From Gammaproteobacteria bacterium (GTDB taxonomy: Bacteria > Pseudomonadota > Gammaproteobacteria > Steroidobacterales > Steroidobacteraceae), in the NCBI GenBank assembly GCA_030830595.1, contig JAURMS010000175.1, positions 1-17,154 of the forward strand: a stretch of DNA of 17,154 nt. Direction: 5' to 3'. The notes under the pieces were generated by a model that searched no databases, had not been told where the DNA came from, and saw only the letters and a list, made by a program, of their open reading frames with translations. Each line of letters opens with the position of its first letter. Position 1 is the first letter of the stretch. This document shows, one piece after another, positions 1 through 7,055 of this stretch. The translations under genes were made by a program, and so were the position numbers.

Positions 1-20
1 ACACAATTACAAACTTTAAG

Positions 21-30
21 TAAATATTTA
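21..30. promoter_or_regulatory. AT-rich palindrome upstream of the persulfide dioxygenase operon (candidate operator)
   Basis: TAAATATTTA is a perfect 10-base palindrome, extendable with mismatches to about bases 18-33. A second small inverted repeat, TTAAT-TGG-ATTAA, lies at 28-40, directly before the ribosome binding site. The first 52 bases are strikingly AT-rich in an otherwise GC-rich window. Operons of this type (blh/pmpA/pmpB) are controlled in other proteobacteria by the ArsR-family persulfide sensor BigR, which binds an AT-rich inverted repeat over the promoter. That this is such a site is inference; the regulator gene is not in the window, and AT-rich palindromes arise easily by chance. 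Confidence 0.4.
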
Positions 31-52
31 ATTGGATTAATTGGAGACGCCC

Positions 53-970
53 ATGAGCGACAAGGCACTGGAACACGCCATCAGGCAGGTCGAATCGACC
101 CCGGCCGGTCTGCTGCGGGTCAAGGGCTTTTTCGACCCTGACACTTTTACCGTCAGCTACGTGGTCCACGATCCTGGCTCGATGCGCGGCGCCCTCATCG
201 ACAGCGTGCTCGACTTCGATCCACCGTCCGGACGTACACGGCACGCATCCGCACAGAAGCTCATTGATTACGTTCATGAACAGGGCATTACGATTGACTG
301 GCTGCTGGAGACCCACGCCCATGCGGATCACCTCTCGGCCGCGCCCTGGCTGCAGGAACGCCTCGGCGGCCAACTGGCCATCGGCGAGCGCATCACCACC
401 GTTCAGGAAACCTTCGGCAAGCTGTTCAACGAGGGCACGGAATTCCAGCGCGATGGCTCCGACTTCGACCGTCTGTTCGCCGATGGCGATACCTTTAAGG
501 TGGGCGATATCCCCGCTACCGTCCTGCACGTACCGGGCCACACACCCGCGTGCGTGGCCTATGTGATAGGCGAGGCAGTCTTCCTGGGCGACACCATGTT
601 CATGCCCGACTACGGCAGTGCGCGGGCTGACTTCCCGGGCGGCGATGCCCGGCAACTGTATCGCTCGATGCGCCGGCTGCTGGCGCTGCCGCCGGCCACC
701 CGCCTGTTCATGTGCCACGACTACCTGCCGGCCGGACGCACGGAATACGTCTGGGAAACCACCGTCGAGGCCCAGCGCAAGGGTAATATTCATGCCCATG
801 ACGGCATCACCGAGGAGGAATTCGTGAAGATGCGCACCGAGCGCGACGCCACGCTGGCAGTCCCGCGCCTGATCCTGCCCTCGATTCAGGTCAATATGCG
901 GGCCGGTCACCTGCCACCGGCAGAATCGAACGGCATGTCCTATCTCAAGCTGCCACTGAACGTGCTGTGA
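53..970 (+). CDS. blh: ETHE1/Blh-like persulfide dioxygenase (metallo-beta-lactamase fold)
   Basis: A 305-residue cytoplasmic MBL-fold protein. Proteins of the ETHE1/Blh group oxidise glutathione persulfide with O2 to sulfite through a mononuclear iron centre. THAHADH (residues 87-93) supplies the metal motif, followed by PGHTP (His163), GDTMF (Asp180) and CHD (His222). By analogy with ETHE1 the iron ligands would be His88, His163 and Asp180. The start is the ATG at 53, which has GGAG at 43-46 with a six-base spacer; an in-frame TTG at 41 overlaps that site and is rejected. It is longer than human ETHE1 (about 250 residues), matching the Blh-type bacterial enzymes. In Xylella Blh a DUF442 domain is fused to the dioxygenase, whereas here DUF442 is a separate gene at 1846. 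The stop overlaps the next ATG (TGATG), so it leads an operon. The family is clear; substrate is inferred from family and context. Confidence 0.88.
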   Translation: MSDKALEHAIRQVESTPAGLLRVKGFFDPDTFTVSYVVHDPGSMRGALIDSVLDFDPPSGRTRHASAQKLIDYVHEQGITIDWLLETHAHADHLSAAPWLQERLGGQLAIGERITTVQETFGKLFNEGTEFQRDGSDFDRLFADGDTFKVGDIPATVLHVPGHTPACVAYVIGEAVFLGDTMFMPDYGSARADFPGGDARQLYRSMRRLLALPPATRLFMCHDYLPAGRTEYVWETTVEAQRKGNIHAHDGITEEEFVKMRTERDATLAVPRLILPSIQVNMRAGHLPPAESNGMSYLKLPLNVL

Positions 971-1407
971 TGGACGCCTTTGCCAACGCCATGCCCCTGC
1001 AGGGGTTCATCGGTGGGCTGTTCATCGGCCTCGCTTCCGCCATCGTGCTGCTCGGACTCGGCCGGATCGCCGGCGTCAGCGGCCTGGCGGCGCGCGCCTT
1101 CGGTATCGCCAGTGCCGGACCACCCAAGTCCATCGCGATTGCCTTCATCGTCGGCCTGCCCTTGGGTGCGCTCGTCACCAGCCTGCTCTTTGCGGGCGTC
1201 GAGGTGCACTTCCCGGAGTCCTGGTTTCCGCTGATCGTAGGCGGCCTCTTGGTCGGTTTCGGCAGCAGACTGGGATCGGGTTGCACCAGCGGCCATGGCG
1301 TCTGCGGGCTGTCCCGGCTCTCGCCGCGATCCATCCTGTCTACGCTCACCTTCATGCTCTCGGGATTTATTACCGTCGGGCTGCTTCGCAGCGGAGGCTT
1401 CCTGTGA
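970..1407 (+). CDS. YeeE/YedE-family membrane protein, first half (PmpA-like)
   Basis: A 145-residue hydrophobic protein with about four membrane segments, from the DUF395/sulf_transp (YeeE/YedE) family. The diagnostic motif GSGCTSGHGVCG sits near residues 103-113 and contains Cys105 and Cys112. In structurally studied YeeE thiosulfate transporters, conserved cysteines line the path and hand thiosulfate along by S-H-S contacts. The protein is about half the length of full YeeE, and the next gene supplies the complementary half with its CPGPA motif, as in PmpA/PmpB pairs. The ATG overlaps the dioxygenase stop by one base; a GTG at 967 is also possible but adds only one residue. Inner-membrane transport of thiosulfate, sulfite or a persulfide species is likely, and the exact substrate is unknown. 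Confidence 0.85.
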   Translation: MDAFANAMPLQGFIGGLFIGLASAIVLLGLGRIAGVSGLAARAFGIASAGPPKSIAIAFIVGLPLGALVTSLLFAGVEVHFPESWFPLIVGGLLVGFGSRLGSGCTSGHGVCGLSRLSPRSILSTLTFMLSGFITVGLLRSGGFL

Positions 1408-1814
1408 CGCGCATTGCCATCGCCCTACTCGCCGGCGCCCTGTTCGGCGGTGGGCTCGCCTACTCGGGGCTGGCCGACCCCATGCGCGTCCAGGGTTTCC
1501 TGGACCTGCTCGGCGACTGGGACCCCACCCTGATGTTCGTGATGGGCGGGGCCCTGGTGCCCATGGCCATCGCCTGGCGCGTTCAGGCCCGCGCCGGCAA
1601 GCCGTGGCTGGAGGAGCGCTTCGAATTGCCGGGTACGCGACACCTGGATGCCAGGCTCGTCATCGGTGCCATCCTGTTCGGCGCAGGATGGGGCATCGGC
1701 GGCCTGTGTCCGGGGCCGGCTTTCGCCAACCTCGCGCTGGCCCCGCTGCCGACGCTCGCCTTCGTCATCGCGATGCTGGTGGGTATGCTGCTGCACCGGG
1801 CTATCACGGACTGA
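1404..1814 (+). CDS. YeeE/YedE-family membrane protein, second half (PmpB-like)
   Basis: A 136-residue membrane protein whose start is GTG at 1404, overlapping the previous stop by four bases (GTGA). GGAGG at 1393-1397 lies six bases upstream and decides this start; the longer reading frame upstream would add 41 residues that overlap the previous gene. The N-terminal membrane segment carries the family pattern GALFGGGLAYSGLADP, and GWGIGGLCPGPA near residues 95-106 includes Cys102. Together with the preceding gene it would reconstitute a full YeeE-like channel from two half-proteins. Pairs like this accompany blh and DUF442 genes in BigR-type operons. A gap of about 30 bases precedes the next gene. 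Confidence 0.85.
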   Translation: MTRIAIALLAGALFGGGLAYSGLADPMRVQGFLDLLGDWDPTLMFVMGGALVPMAIAWRVQARAGKPWLEERFELPGTRHLDARLVIGAILFGAGWGIGGLCPGPAFANLALAPLPTLAFVIAMLVGMLLHRAITD

Positions 1815-1845
1815 TTCAAAAAACGAACCTGGGGGAGACTCGACC

Positions 1846-2184
1846 ATGCACATCAATAAGCTGACCGAAGACTACGCCGTCTGCGCGCAGATTCAGGCTG
1901 CAGACGTCGCGGCCATCAAGGCAGCAGGCTACCGCTCCATCATCTGCAACCGGCCAGATAGCGAGGAGTTCGGCCAGCCGCCGGTTGCCGAGATTGCCGC
2001 CGCCGCCAAGGCGGAAGGCCTGGTATTCCATCACGTGCCAGTCGTGTCCGGCCGCATGACCATGGATGACGTCAAGGCCATGGCCGCGGCACTTGCCGAA
2101 GCCCCTGCCCCGGTGCTCGCCTTCTGCCGCAGCGGCGCACGCAGCGGCAACATCTGGCAGGCAGCACAGGAGTTGCAGCCGTGA
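1846..2184 (+). CDS. DUF442 / TIGR01244-type sulfurtransferase
   Basis: A 112-residue cytoplasmic protein of the beta-lactamase-hydrolase-like DUF442 family, which has a dual-specificity-phosphatase/rhodanese-like fold. The catalytic loop FCRSGARSGNIW carries Cys94 in a CxxxxxR arrangement typical of this group. Family members act as sulfurtransferases and in Xylella the domain is fused to the persulfide dioxygenase, where it is thought to feed sulfane sulfur to it. The start is the ATG at 1846, with GGAG at 1834-1837. The open frame extends upstream to 1648, but that part is antisense-like shadow of the YeeE gene. It overlaps the next gene by four bases (GTGA). A likely role is moving sulfur between SQR-made persulfide and the dioxygenase. 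Confidence 0.85.
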   Translation: MHINKLTEDYAVCAQIQAADVAAIKAAGYRSIICNRPDSEEFGQPPVAEIAAAAKAEGLVFHHVPVVSGRMTMDDVKAMAAALAEAPAPVLAFCRSGARSGNIWQAAQELQP

Positions 2185-3422
2185 GTGCTGCCGGAAAGAG
2201 CTTCGACGTCGTGATCGTCGGTGGCGGCAGCGCGGGCATCGCCACGGCCGCGAGCCTGCTGCGCCGCCGTCGCGGACTCAAGATCGCCATCGTCGAGCCG
2301 AGCGACGTGCATTATTACCAGCCGGGCTGGACCATGGTCGGCGCCGGGGTTTTTTCCGCAGATTTCACCCGCCGGGAGGAGGCCAAGGTCATGCCTTCTG
2401 GCGTGGCCTGGATCCGTCAGGCAGCTTCGGGGTTCGTACCGGAAGACCACAGGGTCGTCCTCGCTGACGGCAGCGACGTCAGCTACAGGGCACTGGTCGC
2501 CTGCCCGGGCATCAAGCTCGACTGGGCCGCGATTCCCGGCCTGCCGGAAACGCTCGGCCAAAACGGGGTCACCTCTAACTACGGCTACGACCTGGCGCCC
2601 TACACACACCAACTGGTCGGCCAGTTGCGTTCAGGCCGTGCACTCTTCACCCAGCCACCGATGCCCATCAAGTGTGCCGGTGCCCCGCAGAAAGCCATGT
2701 ACCTTTCCTGCGATCGCTGGCGGCGCGCAGGGGTCCTTCGGGACGTCGACGTCCAGTTTCACAATGCTGGCGCGGTCCTCTTTGGTGTGGCGGCCTACGT
2801 GCCCGCGCTGATGGAGTACGTCGAGCGCTATGGCATCCACCTCAACTTCGAGTCGAAGCTGGTGGCCATCGATGGTCCGGGCAAGGTCGCCACCTTCGAG
2901 CAGAAGCGTGAAGGCGAGGTGCACCGCGTGGAAGAGCGCTTCGACATGATCCACGTGGTGCCGCCCCAGGTGGCCCCTGATTTCGTTCGCTCCAGCCCTT
3001 TGGCGGCAGCCAGCGGGTTCATCGAGGTCAACGAGGCCACGCTGCGCCACGTGCGCTACCCGGACGTGTTTGCGCTCGGCGATGCCTGCTCTGCTTCCAA
3101 TGCGAAGACGGCCGCGGCCGTGCGCAAGCAGGCGCCGGTGGTAGCAGTGAACGTGCTGGCGACGCTCGACGGCAAGGAACCGGTCGCCGATTACGACGGC
3201 TACGGCAGCTGTCCACTCACGGTCGAGCGCGGCAAGATCGTGCTCGCCGAGTTCGGCTACGGCGGCAAGCTCCTGCCCTCGTTCCCGACCTGGTTGATCG
3301 AGGGCCGCCGCCCCTCGCGTCTCGCGTGGCTCCTGAAGGACACCATCCTGCCGCCGGTCTATTGGCATGGCATGCTGAAGGGGCGCGAATGGATGGTGAA
3401 GCCGCACCCGATCGGCAGCTGA
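2181..3422 (+). CDS. sqr: Sulfide:quinone oxidoreductase, type II (SQRDL-like)
   Basis: A 413-residue FAD flavoprotein that oxidises sulfide to sulfane sulfur and reduces membrane quinone. The N-terminal Rossmann motif VGGGSAG is at residues 13-19, and HYYQPGWT follows around 44-51. The loop PIKCAGAPQK contains Cys165, and YGSCPL contains Cys344; these match the two redox cysteines of type II SQRs such as human SQRDL. FALGDA near residue 300 is the second FAD-binding motif. The GTG start overlaps the DUF442 stop by four bases and has AGGAG at 2168-2172. There is no signal peptide; peripheral membrane attachment on the cytoplasmic side is expected for this type, with an acceptor such as glutathione. 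The neighbouring dioxygenase and sulfurtransferase would process the product. Confidence 0.92.
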   Translation: MSAAGKSFDVVIVGGGSAGIATAASLLRRRRGLKIAIVEPSDVHYYQPGWTMVGAGVFSADFTRREEAKVMPSGVAWIRQAASGFVPEDHRVVLADGSDVSYRALVACPGIKLDWAAIPGLPETLGQNGVTSNYGYDLAPYTHQLVGQLRSGRALFTQPPMPIKCAGAPQKAMYLSCDRWRRAGVLRDVDVQFHNAGAVLFGVAAYVPALMEYVERYGIHLNFESKLVAIDGPGKVATFEQKREGEVHRVEERFDMIHVVPPQVAPDFVRSSPLAAASGFIEVNEATLRHVRYPDVFALGDACSASNAKTAAAVRKQAPVVAVNVLATLDGKEPVADYDGYGSCPLTVERGKIVLAEFGYGGKLLPSFPTWLIEGRRPSRLAWLLKDTILPPVYWHGMLKGREWMVKPHPIGS

Positions 3423-3425
3423 TCC

Positions 3426-5135
3426 ATGTCGCTCGCACGCTTCCTGCCGATCCTGGAGTGGGGTCGCAGCTACAACGCTGCGACCTTCACCAGCGACCTC
3501 AACGCGGCCGTCATCGTCACGATCATGCTGATCCCGCAGAGCCTCGCCTACGCGATGCTCGCCGGCCTGCCCCCGGAGATCGGCCTCTATGCCTCCATCC
3601 TGCCGCTGGTGGCCTATGCACTCTTCGGCACCAGCCGAACGCTGGCTGTGGGCCCGGTCGCGGTGGTCTCGCTGATGACACTTACGGCCGCGGGGCGGGT
3701 CGCCGAACCCGGTACCCAGGCCTTCATCGAAGCCGCCATCGCGCTCGCGACGCTCTCCGGCGGCATCCTGCTGCTGATGGGTCTGCTGCGACTCGGCTTC
3801 ATCGCCAACCTGCTCTCCCATCCGGTCATCTCCGGCTTCATCACTGCGAGCGGTCTACTCATCGCGATCGGCCAGCTGAAATCCATTCTGGGCGTCTCGG
3901 CCAGCGGCGAAACCCTCCTGCTGCTGGCCCTCTCGCTGGTGCAGCACCTGCCCGACGTACACCTGCCCACGCTTGCAGTTGGCCTGCCGGCCCTGGCCTT
4001 CCTGTTCTGGGTGCGCAAGGGCCTGAAGCCGCTGCTGATGCAACTGGGCTTACCCAACCGGCCGGCAGAGCTGATCGCGCGCGCCGGTCCGATCATGGCG
4101 GTAGCCGCCTCCACCGCCGCCGTGGTGGCCTTCGACCTGGATGCGGCCGGGGTGCGCGTGGTCGGCGCCGTGCCGCAGAGCCTGCCCCCGCTGGGCCTGC
4201 CCGGCTTTGATGCCGAGCAGTGGCAATCCCTGCTGATCCCGGCACTGCTCATCAGCACCATCGGCTTCGTGGAGTCGGTGTCGGTGGCCCAGACCCTGGC
4301 TGCGAAGCGTCGCCAGCGGATCCAGCCCGACCAGGAACTGATTGGCCTGGGAGCTGCCAACCTGGCCTCGGCTGCCTCCGGTGCCTACCCGGTCACCGGC
4401 GGCTTCGCGCGCAGCGTCGTGAACTTCGATGCCGGCGCGGAAACCCCGGCAGCCGGTGCCTTCACCGCAGTGGGTATTTCCCTGGCGGCGCTGTTCCTCA
4501 CGCCCTTCCTCGCGCGCCTGCCGGTGGCCACCCTCGCTGCCACCATCATCGTTGCGGTCCTGACACTGGTGGATCTCAAGACGCCCGTCAGGGTGTGGCG
4601 CTATTCGCGGGCGGATTTCAGCGCCATGGCCGCGACCATCCTGCTCACCCTGACCGTAAGCGTCGAGGCAGGCGTCACGGCCGGTGTGGTGTTGAGCCTG
4701 GCCCTGTTCCTCTGGCGGGCGTCGAGGCCGCACGTGGCCGTGGTCGGCCAGGTGCCGGGTACCGAGCACTTCCGTAACATTCTTCGACACCAGGTCATCA
4801 CCTACCCGAACATTCTCACCCTGCGCATCGACGACTCCCTGACCTACCTGAACATGCGTTGGGTGGAAGAATTCCTGATCGAAGAACTCGCCGAGCACCC
4901 CGAGTTGGAGCACGTCGTGCTGATGTGCTCCGCGGTCAACGCCATCGACGCCTCGGCGCTCGAGAGCCTGGAGGCCATCAACCAACGGCTGGTGGATGGC
5001 GGCATCCAACTGCACCTGTCGGAGGTCAAGGGTCCGGTCATGGATCGCCTGCAGGACACGCATTTCCTGCAGGCGCTGAGCGGGCGGGTGTTCCTGTCCC
5101 AACACCAGGCCGTCGAGGCCCTCCGGGCCGGCTGA
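3426..5135 (+). CDS. SulP-family anion transporter with C-terminal STAS domain
   Basis: A 569-residue inner-membrane protein of the SulP/SLC26 family. The N-terminal signature is clear: IPQSLAYAMLAGLPPEIGLY at about 38-57, then FGTSRTLAVGPVAV around 68-81. Roughly 10-14 hydrophobic segments reach to about residue 430, followed by a hydrophilic STAS domain (about 440-560). SulP proteins move sulfate, bicarbonate or other small anions. The gene starts three bases after the SQR stop and has no strong ribosome binding site, suggesting translational coupling. As the last gene of the persulfide-oxidation operon it could export the sulfite or sulfate produced, or bring in bicarbonate for autotrophy; sequence alone does not separate these. 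It converges on the rhodanese gene with only 12 bases between stops. Confidence 0.9.
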   Translation: MSLARFLPILEWGRSYNAATFTSDLNAAVIVTIMLIPQSLAYAMLAGLPPEIGLYASILPLVAYALFGTSRTLAVGPVAVVSLMTLTAAGRVAEPGTQAFIEAAIALATLSGGILLLMGLLRLGFIANLLSHPVISGFITASGLLIAIGQLKSILGVSASGETLLLLALSLVQHLPDVHLPTLAVGLPALAFLFWVRKGLKPLLMQLGLPNRPAELIARAGPIMAVAASTAAVVAFDLDAAGVRVVGAVPQSLPPLGLPGFDAEQWQSLLIPALLISTIGFVESVSVAQTLAAKRRQRIQPDQELIGLGAANLASAASGAYPVTGGFARSVVNFDAGAETPAAGAFTAVGISLAALFLTPFLARLPVATLAATIIVAVLTLVDLKTPVRVWRYSRADFSAMAATILLTLTVSVEAGVTAGVVLSLALFLWRASRPHVAVVGQVPGTEHFRNILRHQVITYPNILTLRIDDSLTYLNMRWVEEFLIEELAEHPELEHVVLMCSAVNAIDASALESLEAINQRLVDGGIQLHLSEVKGPVMDRLQDTHFLQALSGRVFLSQHQAVEALRAG

Positions 5136-5147
5136 TCCCAGCAGGCG

Positions 5148-6134
5148 TCAGTTCAGCGGCGACTGCACCGGACGACCGGCAGTCGTCCACTCGTGCATGG
5201 ATCCGTCATAGAGAGCCACCTTTGGGTTACCCACGATCTCGTGCATCACGAACCAGGCCCCAGAGGCGAGATGGCCGGTGTTGCAATAGGTGATCGAGGC
5301 GGCCTCGGGCGAGATGCCCTGTGCTTGCAGCACGCCGCGATATTCCTCAGCCTTGAGAAACCTCGCAGCACCCCCGACCTGACGGGTGACCAGTTCCGGC
5401 GGGAGGGCGCGCGCACCAGGCAAGTGCCCGCCAGCCGTCACCGAGGAGCGGCGCGACAAGCCGTAGAACTGGCTCATGTCACGACCATCGACGAGCTGCA
5501 CGTCGCTGGCTGCCAGCGCGGCTTCAACCGCCTCCATCCCGGCGAAGAGGTCCACCCGGAGGGGCCCGGCCTGCCAGTTGCCCGCCTCGGGCGTCACCGC
5601 GGCCTCGATGCTCCACGGACGTCCCTCGGCCAGCCATCCGGTCAGGCCACCGTCCAGGATGGCGATGTTGTCGTGACCGTAGACCTTGAACTGCCAGTAC
5701 AGCCGGGTCGCGTCATCCACATCGGCTGTGCTCGCACCCAGAGGCACCACCACCAGAGGCTCCCCCTGCTGCACACCCCAGCTGCGCGCCAGTGCGGTAA
5801 ACGCCTCCGGGGTCGGCAGCATGGCCTTGACCTTGCGTCCGTCGATCTCGCGCTCGACACGGAGACTGGCGGGATCGACGAGCACGGCACCTGCCAGGTG
5901 CCCTGCAGCCTCCTCCAGGAGCGGCCGGGCGCCCTCGCTGGCAGGCGTCGCATACACCGGCGCTCGCACGAAAGTCTCGGGCGTGCTGCCCACGTCGAGT
6001 ACCCGGACCTGATCAAGGTGGGACGCCAGCCATGCGGCATCCACCACCGGTCCCGGCAGGGGCTCACCAGCCGAAGCGGTGCCCTGCAGGCAAGCCAGCA
6101 TCCCTATCGCGGCTACAGCCAGAATCCTGTTCAT
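5148..6134 (-). CDS. Exported tandem-rhodanese sulfurtransferase (thiosulfate sulfurtransferase type)
   Basis: A 328-residue protein with an N-terminal Sec signal peptide (hydrophobic stretch about 4-18, likely cleavage after TASA, residue 22), so it acts in the periplasm. Two rhodanese domains follow (about 30-180 and 200-325). The second carries the active loop ITYCNTGHLAS with Cys284, while the equivalent loop of the first reads VPLGAS with no cysteine. This is the usual tandem pattern with only the C-terminal domain catalytic. It should transfer sulfane sulfur from thiosulfate or persulfide to a thiol or cyanide acceptor. ATG is preceded by GGAGG (bases 6144-6148). It is the last gene of a six-gene leftward operon, six bases after the preceding gene. 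Family is firm; the physiological acceptor is unknown, though the Cys-repeat protein two genes upstream is a candidate. Confidence 0.88.
   Translation of the reverse strand: MNRILAVAAIGMLACLQGTASAGEPLPGPVVDAAWLASHLDQVRVLDVGSTPETFVRAPVYATPASEGARPLLEEAAGHLAGAVLVDPASLRVEREIDGRKVKAMLPTPEAFTALARSWGVQQGEPLVVVPLGASTADVDDATRLYWQFKVYGHDNIAILDGGLTGWLAEGRPWSIEAAVTPEAGNWQAGPLRVDLFAGMEAVEAALAASDVQLVDGRDMSQFYGLSRRSSVTAGGHLPGARALPPELVTRQVGGAARFLKAEEYRGVLQAQGISPEAASITYCNTGHLASGAWFVMHEIVGNPKVALYDGSMHEWTTAGRPVQSPLN
5160..5185. other. GC-rich hairpin at the convergent sulP/rhodanese junction
   Basis: CGACTGC at 5160-5166 is repeated as GCAGTCG at 5179-5185. Allowing a two-base bulge, inner CCGG/CCGG pairs extend this to about ten base pairs with a short ACGA loop. 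It lies 25 bases downstream of the sulP stop but inside the last codons of the convergent rhodanese gene. There is no T-run on either side, so it is not a standard intrinsic terminator. It may slow read-through or stabilise the sulP mRNA end; it may also be a chance consequence of GC-rich coding sequence. Confidence 0.25.
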
Positions 6135-6140
6135 CTCTGT

Positions 6141-6743
6141 CTACCTCCGGGTGATCAAGACCGGTCCCGCCTGCGGCACGGCAAGGCTGGCCAGGGTGTA
6201 AGTTCGACGGTCCTGCATGACCTGCTCGAGGGGCCGACCTCGCGACAATGCGCCAAGGCGCTGTTGACGCAGCCGTAGCAGTCGACGAAGCAGTCGCTCG
6301 TGTTCATCCAGCAGCGCACGCAACCAGCGGGCCACCGAGCCCACCGCGCCCGAGGCCGCCACCCGCCAGCGGGCGAGCCATTGCTGGCGAACGGCCAGCG
6401 ACCAGGAGGCCTCACCGGTGACCCATCCGTTGACCTGCGTAAAGGCCAGCGGCTGGCCCAGCGGATCCACCGCGATGCTCACCACGTGCAGCAGGCGACC
6501 CGAGGGCCGGGCAAACAAGTGAAAGTGTCCGTGCTCGCGCGCAACCCTTCCGCGTTCCTCAGGGCCGTGCGAGTGATAGTAGAAGGAAGTGCCCCTGCGG
6601 GCATCCGTAGTGTCCCCGAGGGGATAATGCTGCCCCACCCGGGGCGGCTCGCCGGGCGGCAGCAGCAGGTGCAATGCGCTGAGCCCCTGCCGGGCCCAGC
6701 GCAGTTCCTGGCGACGACGTTGGTCAGCCGCCCGGGCGTTCAT
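6141..6743 (-). CDS. Conserved hypothetical protein, His-rich (DUF6969-like)
   Basis: A 200-residue protein without signal peptide or membrane segments. A distinctive central region reads FYYHSHGPEERGR and then EHGHFHLFARP (about residues 54-79), giving five histidines in about 20 residues that could bind a metal. The remainder is rich in Arg and Leu, with a basic helical C-terminal third (about 125-165). The motif reminds me of the uncharacterised DUF6969 family, but I cannot confirm that by search and no function is known to me. It starts three bases after the Cys-repeat gene stop and ends six bases before the rhodanese start, so it is clearly co-transcribed with sulfur genes. A role in handling metal or sulfur delivered by its neighbours is a guess. 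Confidence 0.7.
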   Translation of the reverse strand: MNARAADQRRRQELRWARQGLSALHLLLPPGEPPRVGQHYPLGDTTDARRGTSFYYHSHGPEERGRVAREHGHFHLFARPSGRLLHVVSIAVDPLGQPLAFTQVNGWVTGEASWSLAVRQQWLARWRVAASGAVGSVARWLRALLDEHERLLRRLLRLRQQRLGALSRGRPLEQVMQDRRTYTLASLAVPQAGPVLITRR

Positions 6744-6746
6744 GAC

Positions 6747-7055
6747 TCACCCCGGCGCGCAGGGATTCTTGGGCTTGGCAGGCGCGCAAGGATTAGCCGG
6801 TTTCTTTGCGGGTGCGCAGGGATTGGCGGGCTTTTTGGCCGGCGCGCAAGGATTGTCCGACTCGCACTTCGCAGCAGGCGCACATGGGTTGCTCGACTTG
6901 CACTTCTCTTCTGGCGCCGCCTCTCGGCGCGGCCGGCAGGGCGCACACGGATTGGACTGCGCAACGGCACCCGACACCGCAGCCAAGGCCGGCACGACGC
7001 TGGCCGCAATCACGGCCCAATGGTTGGCGCGCTTAGCGCGCTTCTGGCGGCTCAT
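6747..7055 (-). CDS. Small exported cysteine-repeat protein (six NPCAP motifs)
   Basis: A 102-residue protein. A basic N-terminus and hydrophobic stretch end in AVA|QS (residues 30-34), a good Sec cleavage site, leaving about 70 mature residues. The mature part is low-complexity: NPCAP occurs six times, the later copies separated by AKKPA or AKPK, plus two KC motifs and one APC, for nine cysteines in all. It is strongly basic and proline-rich with no predicted globular core. Start: ATG with GGAGGTGA (complement of about 7060-7066), and it overlaps the upstream YeeE-like gene by four bases. Regular exposed periplasmic cysteines could bind copper or other soft metals, carry persulfide sulfur, or be cell-envelope cross-links. 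Genes on both sides concern sulfur, so a sulfur-carrier role is attractive but unproven. I do not recognise a named family. Confidence 0.8.
   Translation of the reverse strand: MSRQKRAKRANHWAVIAASVVPALAAVSGAVAQSNPCAPCRPRREAAPEEKCKSSNPCAPAAKCESDNPCAPAKKPANPCAPAKKPANPCAPAKPKNPCAPG
6754..6960. repeat. In-frame tandem repeats encoding NPCAP units
   Basis: Two adjacent 30-base units (6781-6810 and 6811-6840) encode the same ten residues of the NPCAPAKKPA type but differ at several synonymous positions. Partial units flank them at 6754-6780, from 6841, near 6877 and near 6950. The synonymous differences indicate that the repeat is not a recent duplication and that the peptide sequence, rather than the DNA, has been kept. 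Confidence 0.75.

Noticed and set aside
41..52. TTG at 41 as the start of the dioxygenase
   Set aside because: The TTG overlaps the GGAG ribosome site used by the ATG at 53, so the downstream ATG is favoured.
940..1355. Minus-strand open frames over the first YeeE gene and other long antisense frames (e.g. 2631-3821, 4050-5105, 12664-13545)
   Set aside because: They lie opposite genes with strong family motifs, have no ribosome sites or recognisable domains, and are typical of open antisense frames in GC-rich DNA.
5136..5147. Intrinsic terminator between sulP and the rhodanese gene
   Set aside because: Only 12 bases separate the stops, and the nearby hairpin has no T-run on either strand.
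5193..6278. Plus-strand 361-codon open frame opposite the rhodanese gene
   Set aside because: No domain recognised, composition rich in Arg/His as in antisense shadows, and the minus-strand gene has a signal peptide, active loop and ribosome site.
6754..6960. Repeats in the small cysteine-rich gene considered as a CRISPR array or mobile-element repeat
   Set aside because: The units are in frame, contiguous without spacers, and encode a regular peptide motif after a good signal peptide.
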